The position numbers were made by a program, and so were the translations under genes. Source: Deltaproteobacteria bacterium (lineage in GTDB: Bacteria; CG2-30-53-67). Taken from it: DNA of 63,417 nt. The stretch covers positions 1-63,417 of the forward strand of contig JAADIO010000011.1 in NCBI GenBank assembly GCA_013151235.1, written 5' to 3'. The notes under the pieces were generated by a model. It was not told the origin of the DNA. It worked only from the letters and a program-made list of their open reading frames with translations, and ran no database searches. Shown here one piece after another: positions 25,196-34,408 of this stretch (its first letter is position 1; each line of letters starts with the position of its first letter).

Positions 25196-25975
25196 ATGAT
25201 CAAAATCGTCGATCTCTATAAATCTTTTCAGGCAAAACCGGTCCTGCAGGGTGTGAATCTCGACATCCGGGACGGCGAGAGCATGGTGATCATCGGCGGG
25301 AGCGGTACGGGAAAGAGCGTTCTCATCAAGCATATCATCGGGATTCTGCGTCCCGACAGCGGTCGGATCTATGTTACGGGAGACGAGGTCACCCTGATGA
25401 ACGAGCAGGAGCTGAACGACATGCGAAAAAAGTTCGGGATGCTCTTCCAGGGCGCCGCCCTCTTCGATTCGCTCAGTGTCTGGGAAAATGTCGGATTCGG
25501 ACTTAAGCAACATTCCGCACTATCGAATGATGAAATCTTTGAAATCGCCACGGAAAAGCTTGCCATGGTCGGGCTCTACGGGGTGGAGGAACTCCGTCCG
25601 TCGGAACTTTCCGGGGGGATGCAAAAAAGGGTCGGCCTGGCCCGCGCCATCGCCATGGAACCGGAGATCCTTCTCTACGACGAACCGACGACCGGACTCG
25701 ATCCGATTAACGCCGACATGATCAACAACCTGATCATCGAGATGCGGGAGAAATTAAAGGTCACCTCCGTGGCGATTACCCACGACATGGTCAGCGCCTA
25801 CAAGATCGCCGACCGGATCGCCATGATTCACCAGGGGAAAATTATTGAAGTGGGAACGCCCGAAGAGATCCGGACCACCGACAACCCCTACGTTCGTCAA
25901 TTCATTTCGGGCAACGCCGAGGGACCCATTACGGAAGATCTGGAAAAAGCACTGATGGAGAGGAGCGGCAAATGA
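25196..25975 (+). CDS. mlaF: Lipid-transport ABC ATPase MlaF
   Basis: A 259-residue ABC ATPase. Walker A is GGSGTGKSVL (near residue 38), the signature is LSGGMQKR, Walker B is ILLYDEPTTGLD, and the switch His is in AITHDM. The sequence is of the MlaF type. It drives the MlaE permease. Its stop overlaps the mlaD start by 4 bases (ATGA), so translation is likely coupled and subunit amounts balanced. Confidence 0.94.
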   Translation: MIKIVDLYKSFQAKPVLQGVNLDIRDGESMVIIGGSGTGKSVLIKHIIGILRPDSGRIYVTGDEVTLMNEQELNDMRKKFGMLFQGAALFDSLSVWENVGFGLKQHSALSNDEIFEIATEKLAMVGLYGVEELRPSELSGGMQKRVGLARAIAMEPEILLYDEPTTGLDPINADMINNLIIEMREKLKVTSVAITHDMVSAYKIADRIAMIHQGKIIEVGTPEEIRTTDNPYVRQFISGNAEGPITEDLEKALMERSGK

Positions 25976-27387
25976 AACTGACACCTGAAACCAAGGTGGG
26001 CATCATCGTATTTCTCGGGATCATGATTCTGACCTACATGTCCTTCCAGGTCGGGGAATTCCGGGTTTCCAAAAATGTCGGGAAATCGATTAACCTCATC
26101 TTCGACTCCGTGGCCGGGCTGAGCAAAGACGCCTCCGTGCAGGTCGCGGGCGTCGAGGTCGGCAAGGTATACAAGATCAGCCTCGTCAACGGAAAAGCTC
26201 ACGTCAATGTCCGGATTTATGCCGATCTCAATATCGACCGGAAATCCCGTGCCTATATCCGGTCGGTGGGACTTCTGGGCGACAAGTATATCGACATCGC
26301 CCTGGGAAATTCCGGAAGTTATCTGAAAGACGGCGGCACCCTCATCTCCCCGCCGGAGAGTGAAGACATCGGGAAACTCGTGGGCAAGCTCTCCTCCATC
26401 GCCGACGATTTCAAGGAGGTCTCTTCATCCTTGAGAAACACATTGGGCGGTACCGAAGGGGAGGCCTCCATCCGGCAGATCCTGAAAAATTTCCGGGACC
26501 TCGGCATCACCCTCAACCGCATGGTCGGCCGAAACGAAGAACGCTTCACCCACATTATGGAAAATATCGATCAATTAAGCGGAACGCTCAACCAAACCCT
26601 TGGAGCACACCGGGCGGACATCGATCAGACCCTCACCAACGCACGCTCGGCGAGCACCTCCCTGGACAGCATCTTCCGAAAGGTCGATGAGGGGCAGGGG
26701 ACGATGGGGAGACTCATCAACGAAGACGACCTCTCGGAGAACCTGAATCAGGCCCTCGTTTCCGCCAACGACGTACTGGGGGTCAAGAAGAAGTACCGCA
26801 CCTACGTCGGGCTACGGACGGAAGATCTGGTGGAGGCGAAAGACGCCAAGGGATATGTCTCGCTGGAGCTTCTCCCGAGGAAGGACAAGTTCTATCTTTT
26901 CGAGCTGGTCAGTCCCGAAGGGACCAAGGGAAATCGGTCGCAAAGCCGGACGGTAAGCCATATCACGAACAGCGGCCCCGGCGCCGGGTCCGCATTCTTC
27001 CCTGTTGACGTCACCCAAACCGTCGTAAAAGAAAAAACCTCAGACCGCCTCATGTACACGGCCATGTTCGGCAGGCGCTTCGGTCATACTTCGCTCAGGC
27101 TCGGTCTGGAGGAGAGTGCCGGCGGAATCGGAATCGACCACACCTTCTTCGGAAACCGGCTGGGACTCCACCTGGATCTCTGGGATTTTCAGGGAGATAA
27201 CAGCTTCGGCGGCAGCGCCCATGCCAAGGTCCGGGCCGACTTCAACTTCCTGAAATATTTCTACCTCAACGCCGGATACGACAACTTTCTGAACAACGAG
27301 GACTCCTCCCTCTTTTACGGGGCCGGGATCAAATTCAACGACGAGGATATCAAGGACCTTTTCAGCCTCCTCCCGCTCAAACGCTGA
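25972..27387 (+). CDS. mlaD: MCE-family lipid transporter subunit MlaD with a long C-terminal extension
   Basis: A 471-residue protein, much longer than E. coli MlaD (about 183). One N-terminal membrane anchor (VGIIVFLGIMILTYMSF, residues 9-25) is followed by the MCE domain (about 35-115, with VQVAGVEVGKV and IRSVGLLGDKYIDI). Residues 130-265 look helical, like the tunnel-forming helices of longer MCE proteins. Residues 270-471 are rich in short alternating strands with aromatic and Gly residues, ending in LYGAGIKFNDEDIKDLF, which resembles an outer-membrane barrel or its periplasmic mimic. This could bridge the periplasm without MlaC, whose gene is absent here. Confidence 0.88.
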   Translation: MKLTPETKVGIIVFLGIMILTYMSFQVGEFRVSKNVGKSINLIFDSVAGLSKDASVQVAGVEVGKVYKISLVNGKAHVNVRIYADLNIDRKSRAYIRSVGLLGDKYIDIALGNSGSYLKDGGTLISPPESEDIGKLVGKLSSIADDFKEVSSSLRNTLGGTEGEASIRQILKNFRDLGITLNRMVGRNEERFTHIMENIDQLSGTLNQTLGAHRADIDQTLTNARSASTSLDSIFRKVDEGQGTMGRLINEDDLSENLNQALVSANDVLGVKKKYRTYVGLRTEDLVEAKDAKGYVSLELLPRKDKFYLFELVSPEGTKGNRSQSRTVSHITNSGPGAGSAFFPVDVTQTVVKEKTSDRLMYTAMFGRRFGHTSLRLGLEESAGGIGIDHTFFGNRLGLHLDLWDFQGDNSFGGSAHAKVRADFNFLKYFYLNAGYDNFLNNEDSSLFYGAGIKFNDEDIKDLFSLLPLKR

Positions 27388-27399
27388 AAAGAAAGTAAC

Positions 27400-28317
27400 A
27401 TGGCAAACGAAAAATATACACAAAAAAGATCCGGTACCGGGACCAGCGCATTCGGGAGTCCGGGACGTATCAGTCACGATGCCACCAAATTTTATAAAAG
27501 CAGATTGTATGAAGGCTTACGTGATACCAAGAAGGTCCGATATATTGAAAACAAAATTCCTGCAAAAAACATCAACAAGATCTTCTGCAAATCCAGTGAA
27601 AAAATGGACGAGTTGCCTGATAACAGTATCCATTTAATGGTGACTTCACCTCCCTATAATGTATCCAAAGAATATGATGATAATTTGAGTTTGAACGAAC
27701 ACTTAAATTTACTCAATACTGTTTGGCGTGAAACGTATCGTGTTTTGGTTCCCGGCGGCCGTGCATGTATCAATGTTGCCAATCTTGGCAGAAAACCTTA
27801 CATCCCGCTTCATGGCTACATCATAGAAGGCATGCAAAAAATTGGTTATCTTATGCGTGGTGAAATCATATGGAACAAGGCTTCAAGCGCAAGTCCTTCA
27901 ACAGCTTGGGGAAGTTGGCTTTCCGCCGCGAATCCCGTGCTAAGGGATATTCACGAATATATTCTGGTTTTTTCCAAAAAAACATTTTCAAGAAAGAAAA
28001 ACGATCCGGAAAACACCATTAAAAAAGAAGAATTTCTTGAATGGACAAAAAGCGTATGGACCTTTCAGGCCGTTTCAGCAAGACAAATCGGACATCCGGC
28101 TCCCTTCCCTGAAGAATTGCCCCACCGACTGATTCAGTTATATACGTTCAAGGACGATGTTGTTTTGGATCCCTTTGTTGGAAGTGGATCAACCTGCCTT
28201 TCCGCGGTAAAAGACGAACGAAATTATGTGGGATACGATATCGATTCTGAATATGTAAAATCGGCGGAGAAAAGAATTGCCGACTATACCAATCAGTTAC
28301 AATCATCTCAACAATGA
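27400..28317 (+). CDS. Orphan site-specific DNA methyltransferase (class beta)
   Basis: A 305-residue amino-methyltransferase. Motif IV TSPPYN is at residues 82-87 and motif I DPFVGSGST at 257-265; the order IV, target recognition, I is class beta, which makes N4-methylcytosine or N6-methyladenine. The start region (SGTGTSAFGSPGR) is common in methyltransferases of type II systems. The gene is visibly AT-richer than its neighbours, with codons such as AAA, AAT and TTT in place of GC-ending ones. It is inserted between mlaD and radA and followed by a repeat element, so recent transfer is likely. No restriction enzyme gene is adjacent. Target sequence unknown. Confidence 0.85.
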   Translation: MANEKYTQKRSGTGTSAFGSPGRISHDATKFYKSRLYEGLRDTKKVRYIENKIPAKNINKIFCKSSEKMDELPDNSIHLMVTSPPYNVSKEYDDNLSLNEHLNLLNTVWRETYRVLVPGGRACINVANLGRKPYIPLHGYIIEGMQKIGYLMRGEIIWNKASSASPSTAWGSWLSAANPVLRDIHEYILVFSKKTFSRKKNDPENTIKKEEFLEWTKSVWTFQAVSARQIGHPAPFPEELPHRLIQLYTFKDDVVLDPFVGSGSTCLSAVKDERNYVGYDIDSEYVKSAEKRIADYTNQLQSSQQ

Positions 28318-28357
28318 CGTCGGATCTTATGGTTTATCAACAATAAAGGAAGATGGT

Positions 28358-28458
28358 GTCGTAAAAAGTCGTTTTCCGGATTCCGTTCGTCCTGAGCCGG
28401 CCGAAGGGCCTGTCCTGAGCCGGCCGAAGGGTCGAAGGGCTTCGCGACTTTTTACGAC
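28358..28458. repeat. Inverted-repeat element with an internal tandem 23-base repeat
   Basis: Outer arms GTCGTAAAAAGTCG (28358-28371) and CGACTTTTTACGAC (28445-28458) are exact reverse complements of 14 bases. Between them the 20-mer GTCCTGAGCCGGCCGAAGGG occurs twice, at 28389-28408 and 28412-28431, a period of 23 bases. The element fills most of the gap between the methyltransferase and radA. It looks like a dispersed palindromic repeat of the kind common in intergenic regions. Confidence 0.65.
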
Positions 28459-28477
28459 TTCATCAAGGAAATACCGG

Positions 28478-29845
28478 ATGTCCGCAAAAAAATCAAAAAC
28501 CGCCTATGTCTGTTCGGAGTGCGGCGCCGATCATCTGAAATGGGTCGGGCAGTGTACGAACTGCAACGGCTGGAACACACTGAAGGAGTTCCATCCCGGC
28601 GGCGGGAATGGTACGGAAAGAAGCTGGACCACGGGATACGCCGGCACCGAACCCAGGGTGGAAATCCTCAGTCAGGTCGGGGAACCGGACCATCTCCGGA
28701 TCACAAGCGGGATGGGGGAATTCGATCGCGTCATCGGCGGCGGGTTTATCCCGGGGGCGGTCATTCTGCTGGCCGGCGCTCCCGGCTCGGGCAAGAGTAC
28801 CGCCCTGCTGCAGATCCTGGCCCATGCCTCCCGCCAATACCGTACGCTCTATGTATCGGGAGAGGAATCGCTGGAACAGATTGCGGGCAGGGCCCGCCGG
28901 ATCGGCCTGCCGACGGAAAATCTCCGGATGCTTTCGGACACTTCCGCGGAGAGGATCTGTGAAATCGCAGACCGGGAGAAACCGGCGATCATGGTCATCG
29001 ACTCCATTCAGGTCATGTATCACGAGGGCGTCGATGCCGCCCCCGGCGGAGTCTCCCAGGTCCGGGAATGCACCGCCTTCCTGACCCGCTATGCCAAGGC
29101 AAACAATATGATTCTGCTTCTCATCGGGCACGTGACAAAGGACCAGAACCTTGCGGGGCCGATGACACTGAGTCATATCGTCGATACGCAGATCATGTTG
29201 TCCTCCACGGACGACTCACGCTTCAGGATCATGCGGGCCACGAAAAACCGTTTCGGGGCCGTCAATGAGGTCGGGCTTTTCGCCATGACCGGCAAGGGAC
29301 TAAAGGAAGTCAAGAATCCTTCGGCCATGTTTCTGAGCCGCTCCGATGATCCGAAACCGGGCAGTGTCGTCAATGTTCTCTGGGAGGGAAGTCGCCCCCT
29401 GTTGGTGGAGATCCAGGCCCTGGTCGTAGAATCACAGTACGGCAACGCCCGACGGCTCGGTGTAGGCGTGGAACAAAACCGGATCGCGATGCTGCTGGCG
29501 GTATTGACGAGGCATGGCGGACTCTCTACCGCGGACCAGGACGTCTTCGTGAATTGTGTGGGAGGCATTCGTGTCAGCGAAACAAGCGCCGATCTGGCCG
29601 TGATCTTGGGGATTGTTTCCAGCTACCGGGACGTGGCGATCCCTCATGACCTTTTCGTCTTCGGTGAGGTCGGTCTTTCCGGGGAGATCCGTCCGGTCCC
29701 GAACGGAGAGAGCCGGATCCATGAAGCCTGTAAACACGGCTTCAAAAAGGCGATCCTCCCGAAGGCCAATCTCCCGAAACGTCCCGGAGCCGACATGGAA
29801 ATCATCGGCGTCGGGAACATCTCAGAAGCACTTGACGCTCTGTAG
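28478..29845 (+). CDS. radA: DNA repair protein RadA/Sms
   Basis: A 455-residue RadA. The N-terminal zinc finger is CSECGADHLKWVGQC plus NCNG, then the RecA-like ATPase with Walker A GAPGSGKST and the RadA-specific KNRFG motif in TKNRFGAVNEVG. The C-terminal Lon-protease-like domain lacks protease function in this family. RadA helps branch migration in recombination. The ATG at 28478 is preceded by AAGGAA; the frame runs on further upstream into the repeat, but the conserved start MSAKKSKTAYVCSECG fixes it here. Confidence 0.95.
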   Translation: MSAKKSKTAYVCSECGADHLKWVGQCTNCNGWNTLKEFHPGGGNGTERSWTTGYAGTEPRVEILSQVGEPDHLRITSGMGEFDRVIGGGFIPGAVILLAGAPGSGKSTALLQILAHASRQYRTLYVSGEESLEQIAGRARRIGLPTENLRMLSDTSAERICEIADREKPAIMVIDSIQVMYHEGVDAAPGGVSQVRECTAFLTRYAKANNMILLLIGHVTKDQNLAGPMTLSHIVDTQIMLSSTDDSRFRIMRATKNRFGAVNEVGLFAMTGKGLKEVKNPSAMFLSRSDDPKPGSVVNVLWEGSRPLLVEIQALVVESQYGNARRLGVGVEQNRIAMLLAVLTRHGGLSTADQDVFVNCVGGIRVSETSADLAVILGIVSSYRDVAIPHDLFVFGEVGLSGEIRPVPNGESRIHEACKHGFKKAILPKANLPKRPGADMEIIGVGNISEALDAL

Positions 29846-29887
29846 TGTCGGCGCATCCGCCCGACGCTTCTCTTTCAAGGAGTACCG

Positions 29888-31588
29888 ATGCTGCGGGACC
29901 TGCGCATCCGTGACTTTGCCATTATCGAAGACCTCCTTTTGACCTTTGACGCCGGCCTCAATATTATCACCGGCGATACGGGAGCCGGGAAGTCGATCCT
30001 CATCGAGGCGCTCGGCCTGATCCTGGGAGGACGGGGATCCGTCGACATGATCCGCACCGGTGCGGAGGAGGCACGGATTACGGCCCGTTTCGATCTCTCA
30101 GGCCATCCGGAAAAGGCAGCATCCCTTGCCGCCCTCGGATTAGAAGTCGACGAAGATGAACTGATCATTCATCGAGCCTTGAGCCGAAACGGAAAGGGCC
30201 GTGTGGCCGTGAACGGGGACCCTGCCACGGTAAGGATGCTCACCCAAATCGGCGAAGGTCTCGTCGATATCCATGGCCAACATGAACATCACTCCCTCCT
30301 CAAACGGGAGAATCACCTGGCCCTTTTAGATGCCTTCGGCGGCAGCGGCGATCTTCGATCCGCATACCGCGCCGCCTATGACGAACTGACCGGATTGCAG
30401 AAGGAGCTGGAGAAACTCGATCAGGAGGAGCAAGACCGGGAACGCCGCATTGATTTCCTCCAATTCCAGATCGACGAGATCGATGCCGTGGCCCCGGTAC
30501 CGGAAGAGGACGAAGCTCTGGAAGAGGAGGTCCGCCTCCTCTCCCATGCCGAACGGATCACCGAACTGGCAGCGGAGTCCTACAGGCTCCTCTATGAAGA
30601 GGAAGACTCTCTGTACGACCGGGCAGGGAGGCTTTCGGCGCTGCTTTCGTCCCTCTCCGAGTTCGACGGACGGGCAAGCGGGATTGCCGATGCGTGCGAG
30701 GAGGTGAAGTTCCGCCTGGAAGATATGGCCCATTCCCTGCGGGACCATGCCGGGGGGATCGAGTCCGATCCGGCAAAACTGGCCGACCGGGAAGACCGAC
30801 TGGAGAAACTGAGAACGCTGAAACGGAAATACGGGGGGACGCTCGCCGAAGTCTTTGACTACCGGCGAAAAGCGGAAGAAGAACTCCACCGCCTGCACAG
30901 GGCCGGAGAAAACCGATCCCGCCTGGAAGAAGATTTCCGGAACCGGCTTGCCCGAACGGTCGACCTGGCCGGCAAACTCTCCGCCAAACGGCACCGGGCT
31001 TCACAACGACTGGAAGAACGTCTGGAACAGGAGCTGGCCGGTCTGGCCATGGCCGGGACCCGCTTCGCCGTCGAAATCGTTCCCGTAAAACCGGGAGGCA
31101 AGGACTTACAAGACGGGAAGGGAGGGACCCTGACCCCGACCGGATACGACCGGGTCGAATTTATGGTCTCACCAAACCCGGGAGAGGAGGCCAAGCCCCT
31201 GGTGCGGATTGCCTCCGGAGGAGAGCTTTCCAGGATCATGCTCTCCATCAAAACCGTCCTGGCCGGTGTGGATCGGGTCGGCGTCCTGATCTTCGACGAA
31301 GTCGATTCCGGTGTCGGAGGCGGAATTGCTGAAATCCTGGGAAAAAGGCTCCGGGAGGTCGCCGAAGGACGACAGGTCATCTGCATCACCCATATCCCCC
31401 AGGTCGCAAGCCAGGGACAGCATCACACCCATATCGCAAAAGAGGTCATTCGAGGGAGAACCTCCGTCTCGGCACACCCCCTGACGCAAGAAGAACGGGT
31501 CCGGGAGATCGCACGAATGCTGGGCGGAGTCGAAATCACGGAGACTACGATCCGTCATGCTGAAGAGATGCTCAACCGGACCGCATGA
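29888..31588 (+). CDS. recN: DNA repair protein RecN
   Basis: A 566-residue SMC-like ATPase. The N-terminal Walker A is GDTGAGKSILIEAL (near residue 36), a coiled-coil region spans about residues 150-370, and the C-terminal half has the signature ASGGELSRIMLSIKTVL and Walker B LIFDEVDSGVGG. RecN holds broken DNA ends in double-strand break repair. AAGGAG precedes the ATG. It follows radA by 42 bases, forming a repair pair. No SOS box can be claimed upstream. Confidence 0.95.
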   Translation: MLRDLRIRDFAIIEDLLLTFDAGLNIITGDTGAGKSILIEALGLILGGRGSVDMIRTGAEEARITARFDLSGHPEKAASLAALGLEVDEDELIIHRALSRNGKGRVAVNGDPATVRMLTQIGEGLVDIHGQHEHHSLLKRENHLALLDAFGGSGDLRSAYRAAYDELTGLQKELEKLDQEEQDRERRIDFLQFQIDEIDAVAPVPEEDEALEEEVRLLSHAERITELAAESYRLLYEEEDSLYDRAGRLSALLSSLSEFDGRASGIADACEEVKFRLEDMAHSLRDHAGGIESDPAKLADREDRLEKLRTLKRKYGGTLAEVFDYRRKAEEELHRLHRAGENRSRLEEDFRNRLARTVDLAGKLSAKRHRASQRLEERLEQELAGLAMAGTRFAVEIVPVKPGGKDLQDGKGGTLTPTGYDRVEFMVSPNPGEEAKPLVRIASGGELSRIMLSIKTVLAGVDRVGVLIFDEVDSGVGGGIAEILGKRLREVAEGRQVICITHIPQVASQGQHHTHIAKEVIRGRTSVSAHPLTQEERVREIARMLGGVEITETTIRHAEEMLNRTA

Positions 31589-31624
31589 TCTCCCGTCCTG
31601 GAACCAGTCAAAAAGAAGAGGGCA

Positions 31625-32347
31625 ATGGCCTACGAAGCTCGGGACTACAGAAACCGGATGGAAACGAAAGACCTGGTCTCTTTCCAGGTAATGATCAAGG
31701 AGACCGATCTTGCAATCTCGGCCGTCTCGGACCTGAGCGAAGAGGCCCACCGACACCTCCGGGAGATTCGCAGGGGGCTGGAGCAGTATCTCCGGAAACA
31801 TCCGGAATTTCTCTCCGCCATGGAACCTTTGACCGTAAACCCGGATGCACCTCCCCTGATCCGGGAGATGGCCAAAGCGGGAGAGGCGGCCGGTGTCGGT
31901 CCCATGGCCGCCGTCGCCGGAGCCGTGGCCGAGGCCGTCGGGCGGAAACTGCTGGCGCAAAGCCCTGAGGTCATCGTGGAAAACGGGGGGGACATCTTTC
32001 TTGTTTCGAAACGGGAACGGATCATCTCGATTGAGGCCGGGGATTCCCCCTTCAGCCGACACATCGGGATCCGGATCGGGAAGGCCTCTCCCCTTGGAAT
32101 CTGTACATCCTCCGGGACCGTCGGCCATTCCATCAGCTTCGGAAAGAGTGACGCCGTCTGTGTCCTCGCCCCGTCGGCAGCCCTGGCCGACGCAGCGGCG
32201 ACCGCCGCCGGAAACCGCGTACAGGGACCGGGGGATCTCCGGGAAGCCCTCGATTTTCTCGCACAGATCCCGGGGATCTCCGGCGGACTCATTGTTTTCG
32301 GAAAAAAAATGGGGGCATGGGGAGAGGTGGAACTGGTCAAACTCTGA
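31625..32347 (+). CDS. UPF0280 family protein, ApbE-like fold
   Basis: A 240-residue protein of the UPF0280 family, a branch of the ApbE (flavin transferase) fold. Visible marks are MAAVAGAVAEAVGRKLL near residue 100, VIVENGGDIFLVS near residue 116 and GICTSSGTVGHS near residue 160, all of which are ApbE-like positions. True ApbE moves FMN onto proteins; members of UPF0280 have no firmly known reaction and are best known from methanogens and some anaerobes. GAAGAGG precedes the ATG. It follows recN by 36 bases. Confidence 0.78.
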   Translation: MAYEARDYRNRMETKDLVSFQVMIKETDLAISAVSDLSEEAHRHLREIRRGLEQYLRKHPEFLSAMEPLTVNPDAPPLIREMAKAGEAAGVGPMAAVAGAVAEAVGRKLLAQSPEVIVENGGDIFLVSKRERIISIEAGDSPFSRHIGIRIGKASPLGICTSSGTVGHSISFGKSDAVCVLAPSAALADAAATAAGNRVQGPGDLREALDFLAQIPGISGGLIVFGKKMGAWGEVELVKL

Positions 32348-32661
32348 GCAACAGGGAACCTTCGCGGAGTTTCGGAAGGAAGAAAATCCCTACGAAAAAA
32401 AAAGAGTTGACAAGATCAAATCCGAGTGTGTATAGTGGAGGTATACCTGATCCGATAAATCCTTAGAATCATAACTTTTCCGTCTGCCGGATCTACCGAA
32501 CAAGTCCAAGAGGTTTCCAAACTTCCACAAACTCATTCTTGAACGTCCATCATTCAAACCGAAGTTTAGTATACCGCCTCAACGATTGCCGGAAGGAACT
32601 TACATAAAAACAGAATTTTTTTTAATATCCGCTTCACGCACAACCTTTTGGAGGAGTATGC
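32348..32661 (+). other. Leader region of rho, C-rich and G-poor
   Basis: This 314-base gap carries no gene. It holds a promoter (32407-32436) and a long leader of about 215 bases. The stretch 32514-32560 has 16 C but only 2 G in 47 bases and is free of strong hairpins, the composition expected for a Rho utilisation (rut) site. A self-limiting loop in which Rho ends its own transcription early is therefore plausible, as known for E. coli rho. Confidence 0.5.
32407..32436 (+). promoter_or_regulatory. Sigma-70-type promoter of rho
   Basis: TTGACA at 32407-32412, an 18-base spacer and TATAGT at 32431-32436. The start of transcription would be near 32443, about 220 bases ahead of the rho ATG. 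Confidence 0.7.
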
Positions 32662-34098
32662 ATGTCGATTAAAGAGAAAAGCGTAAGGAGAAGGATCAAG
32701 GTCGATCCGGACAAAGGGAAAGAAGTCGCAGATGTGCCGAAAAATACGGATGCCGATCCGGAAGAGGAATCTTCTCCCCCCGAAATTGTCCGGCCTCCCG
32801 AGAAACGGAGCAACGGATCGAAACGGGATATTGTCTTCAACGAGAACAGCCTGAACATCGTGGCCTTGAAAGAAAAGAGTATCGCCGACCTCAACAAGGT
32901 TGCCAAGAGCATGAAGGTCGAAGGGGCCAGCGGAATGCGGAAGCAGGAGTTGATCTTTGCGATCCTTCAGGCACAGACGGAAAAGAGCGGCTTCATCTTC
33001 GGCGAAGGGGTCCTGGAAACCCTGCCCGACGGTTTCGGATTCCTCCGGTCCCAGGACTACAACTACCTGCCGGGCCCCGACGATATCTATGTCTCGCCTT
33101 CCCAGATCCGGCGGTTTAATCTCCGGACGGGAGATACCATCTCCGGCCAGATCCGGCCACCCAAGGAGACGGAGCGTTATTTCGCCCTCCTCAAGGTCGA
33201 GGCCGTTAACTATGAAGACCCGGAACGGGCCAAGGACAAGATCCTGTTCGACAACCTGACCCCGCTCTATCCGGATGAACGCCTTACCCTGGAACGGGAG
33301 AGTGAAGAACCCTCCACCCGGGTGGTCGATCTTCTGGCTCCCATCGGCAAGGGACAAAGAGGCCTGATCGTCTCTCCGCCGAAGGCCGGCAAGACCATGC
33401 TCCTTCAGAATATCGCCAACTCGATTACACAGAACCATCCCGAATGTGTTCTGATCGTACTTCTCATCGACGAACGGCCGGAGGAAGTGACGGACATGGC
33501 CCGCAGCGTCCAGGGCGAGGTGGTCAGTTCCACCTTCGATGAGCCGGCCCAGCGCCATGTGCAGGTGGCCGAAATGGTAAGCGAGAAAGCAAAGCGCCTC
33601 GTGGAACATAACAAGGATGTCGTCATCCTTCTCGACAGCATTACCCGCCTGGCCCGAGCCTATAACACCGTCGTTCCTTCAAGCGGGAAGATTCTTTCCG
33701 GCGGGGTCGACTCCAACGCCCTTCACAAACCGAAGCGTTTTTTCGGCGCCGCCCGGAATATCGAAGGGGGCGGCAGTCTCACCATCATTGCGACGGCCCT
33801 CATCGATACGGGAAGCCGGATGGACGACATTATCTACGAAGAGTTCAAAGGGACCGGGAACATGGAGATTCATCTGGAGCGGAAACTCCTGGAAAAACGG
33901 ATCTTCCCGGCCATCGACATTCCCCGCTCGGGAACCCGGAAAGAGGAACTCCTGGTTGACAAGGACGATCTCAACCGGATCTGGATCCTGCGGAAGCTCC
34001 TTCACCCCATGGGTGTCGTAGAAAGCATGGAATTTCTTCTCGACAAGCTGAAGGGAACCAAGGACAACAAGGAATTCCTGGCCGCCATGAACCAGTAA
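32662..34098 (+). CDS. rho: Transcription termination factor Rho
   Basis: A 478-residue Rho. The first 55 residues are a charged, probably disordered extension ([20 protein letters not shown]). The helical N-domain and the cold-shock-like RNA-binding fold ([20 protein letters not shown]) follow. The ATPase has Walker [11 protein letters not shown], Walker [14 protein letters not shown] and the conserved [20 protein letters not shown]. The hexamer moves on RNA and ends transcription. GGAGGAG precedes the ATG. The gene converges on the dcw supercluster with only 19 bases between stop codons, so Rho itself may separate the two transcripts. Confidence 0.97.
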   Translation: MSIKEKSVRRRIKVDPDKGKEVADVPKNTDADPEEESSPPEIVRPPEKRSNGSKRDIVFNENSLNIVALKEKSIADLNKVAKSMKVEGASGMRKQELIFAILQAQTEKSGFIFGEGVLETLPDGFGFLRSQDYNYLPGPDDIYVSPSQIRRFNLRTGDTISGQIRPPKETERYFALLKVEAVNYEDPERAKDKILFDNLTPLYPDERLTLERESEEPSTRVVDLLAPIGKGQRGLIVSPPKAGKTMLLQNIANSITQNHPECVLIVLLIDERPEEVTDMARSVQGEVVSSTFDEPAQRHVQVAEMVSEKAKRLVEHNKDVVILLDSITRLARAYNTVVPSSGKILSGGVDSNALHKPKRFFGAARNIEGGGSLTIIATALIDTGSRMDDIIYEEFKGTGNMEIHLERKLLEKRIFPAIDIPRSGTRKEELLVDKDDLNRIWILRKLLHPMGVVESMEFLLDKLKGTKDNKEFLAAMNQ

Positions 34099-34117
34099 CA
34101 ACCGGCGGGACATTGAC

Positions 34118-34408
34118 TCAGGGAAGGAGTTTTTCCAAGTCGTCGGAAGAGATGCCGTTGATTCGGAGGACTTTCACTCTCGAGTGTTCTCCCTTGAGGA
34201 GGGTAATCTTTGACTTGGCGATACGGAGTTTCTTGGCAAGGAATTTGATGCACTGCCGGTTGGCGGCCCCCTCCACGGGGGGCGCGGTAATTCGCAGTCG
34301 AAGGACGGCTTCCGCAACGCCCACAACCTGATCCCGCGAGGCGCCGGGCTGGATCCGGACCCGCAGCGTCATCCCCTCCGGATCTTCTTTCATCACACAA
34401 TCCAGCAT
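34118..34408 (-). CDS. yggU: DUF167/YggU family protein
   Basis: A 96-residue protein with the DUF167 pattern LRVRIQPGASRDQVVG, LRLRITAPPVEGAANRQC and the basic KITLLKGEHSRVKVL. Structures of the family are known, but the biochemical role is not. The ATG overlaps the divIVA stop by one base (TGATG), so it is the last gene of the dcw-linked run. Gene order yggT-divIVA-yggU is seen in many bacteria near division genes. Confidence 0.88.
   Translation of the reverse strand: MLDCVMKEDPEGMTLRVRIQPGASRDQVVGVAEAVLRLRITAPPVEGAANRQCIKFLAKKLRIAKSKITLLKGEHSRVKVLRINGISSDDLEKLLP

Noticed and set aside
27400-28317. Complete restriction-modification system
   Set aside because: Only the methyltransferase is present. 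The flanking genes are mlaD and radA, and no nuclease-like gene lies nearby.
28277-28477. N-terminal extension of RadA across the repeat element
   Set aside because: The extension is translated repeat sequence; the conserved zinc-finger start with its own ribosome site is at 28478.
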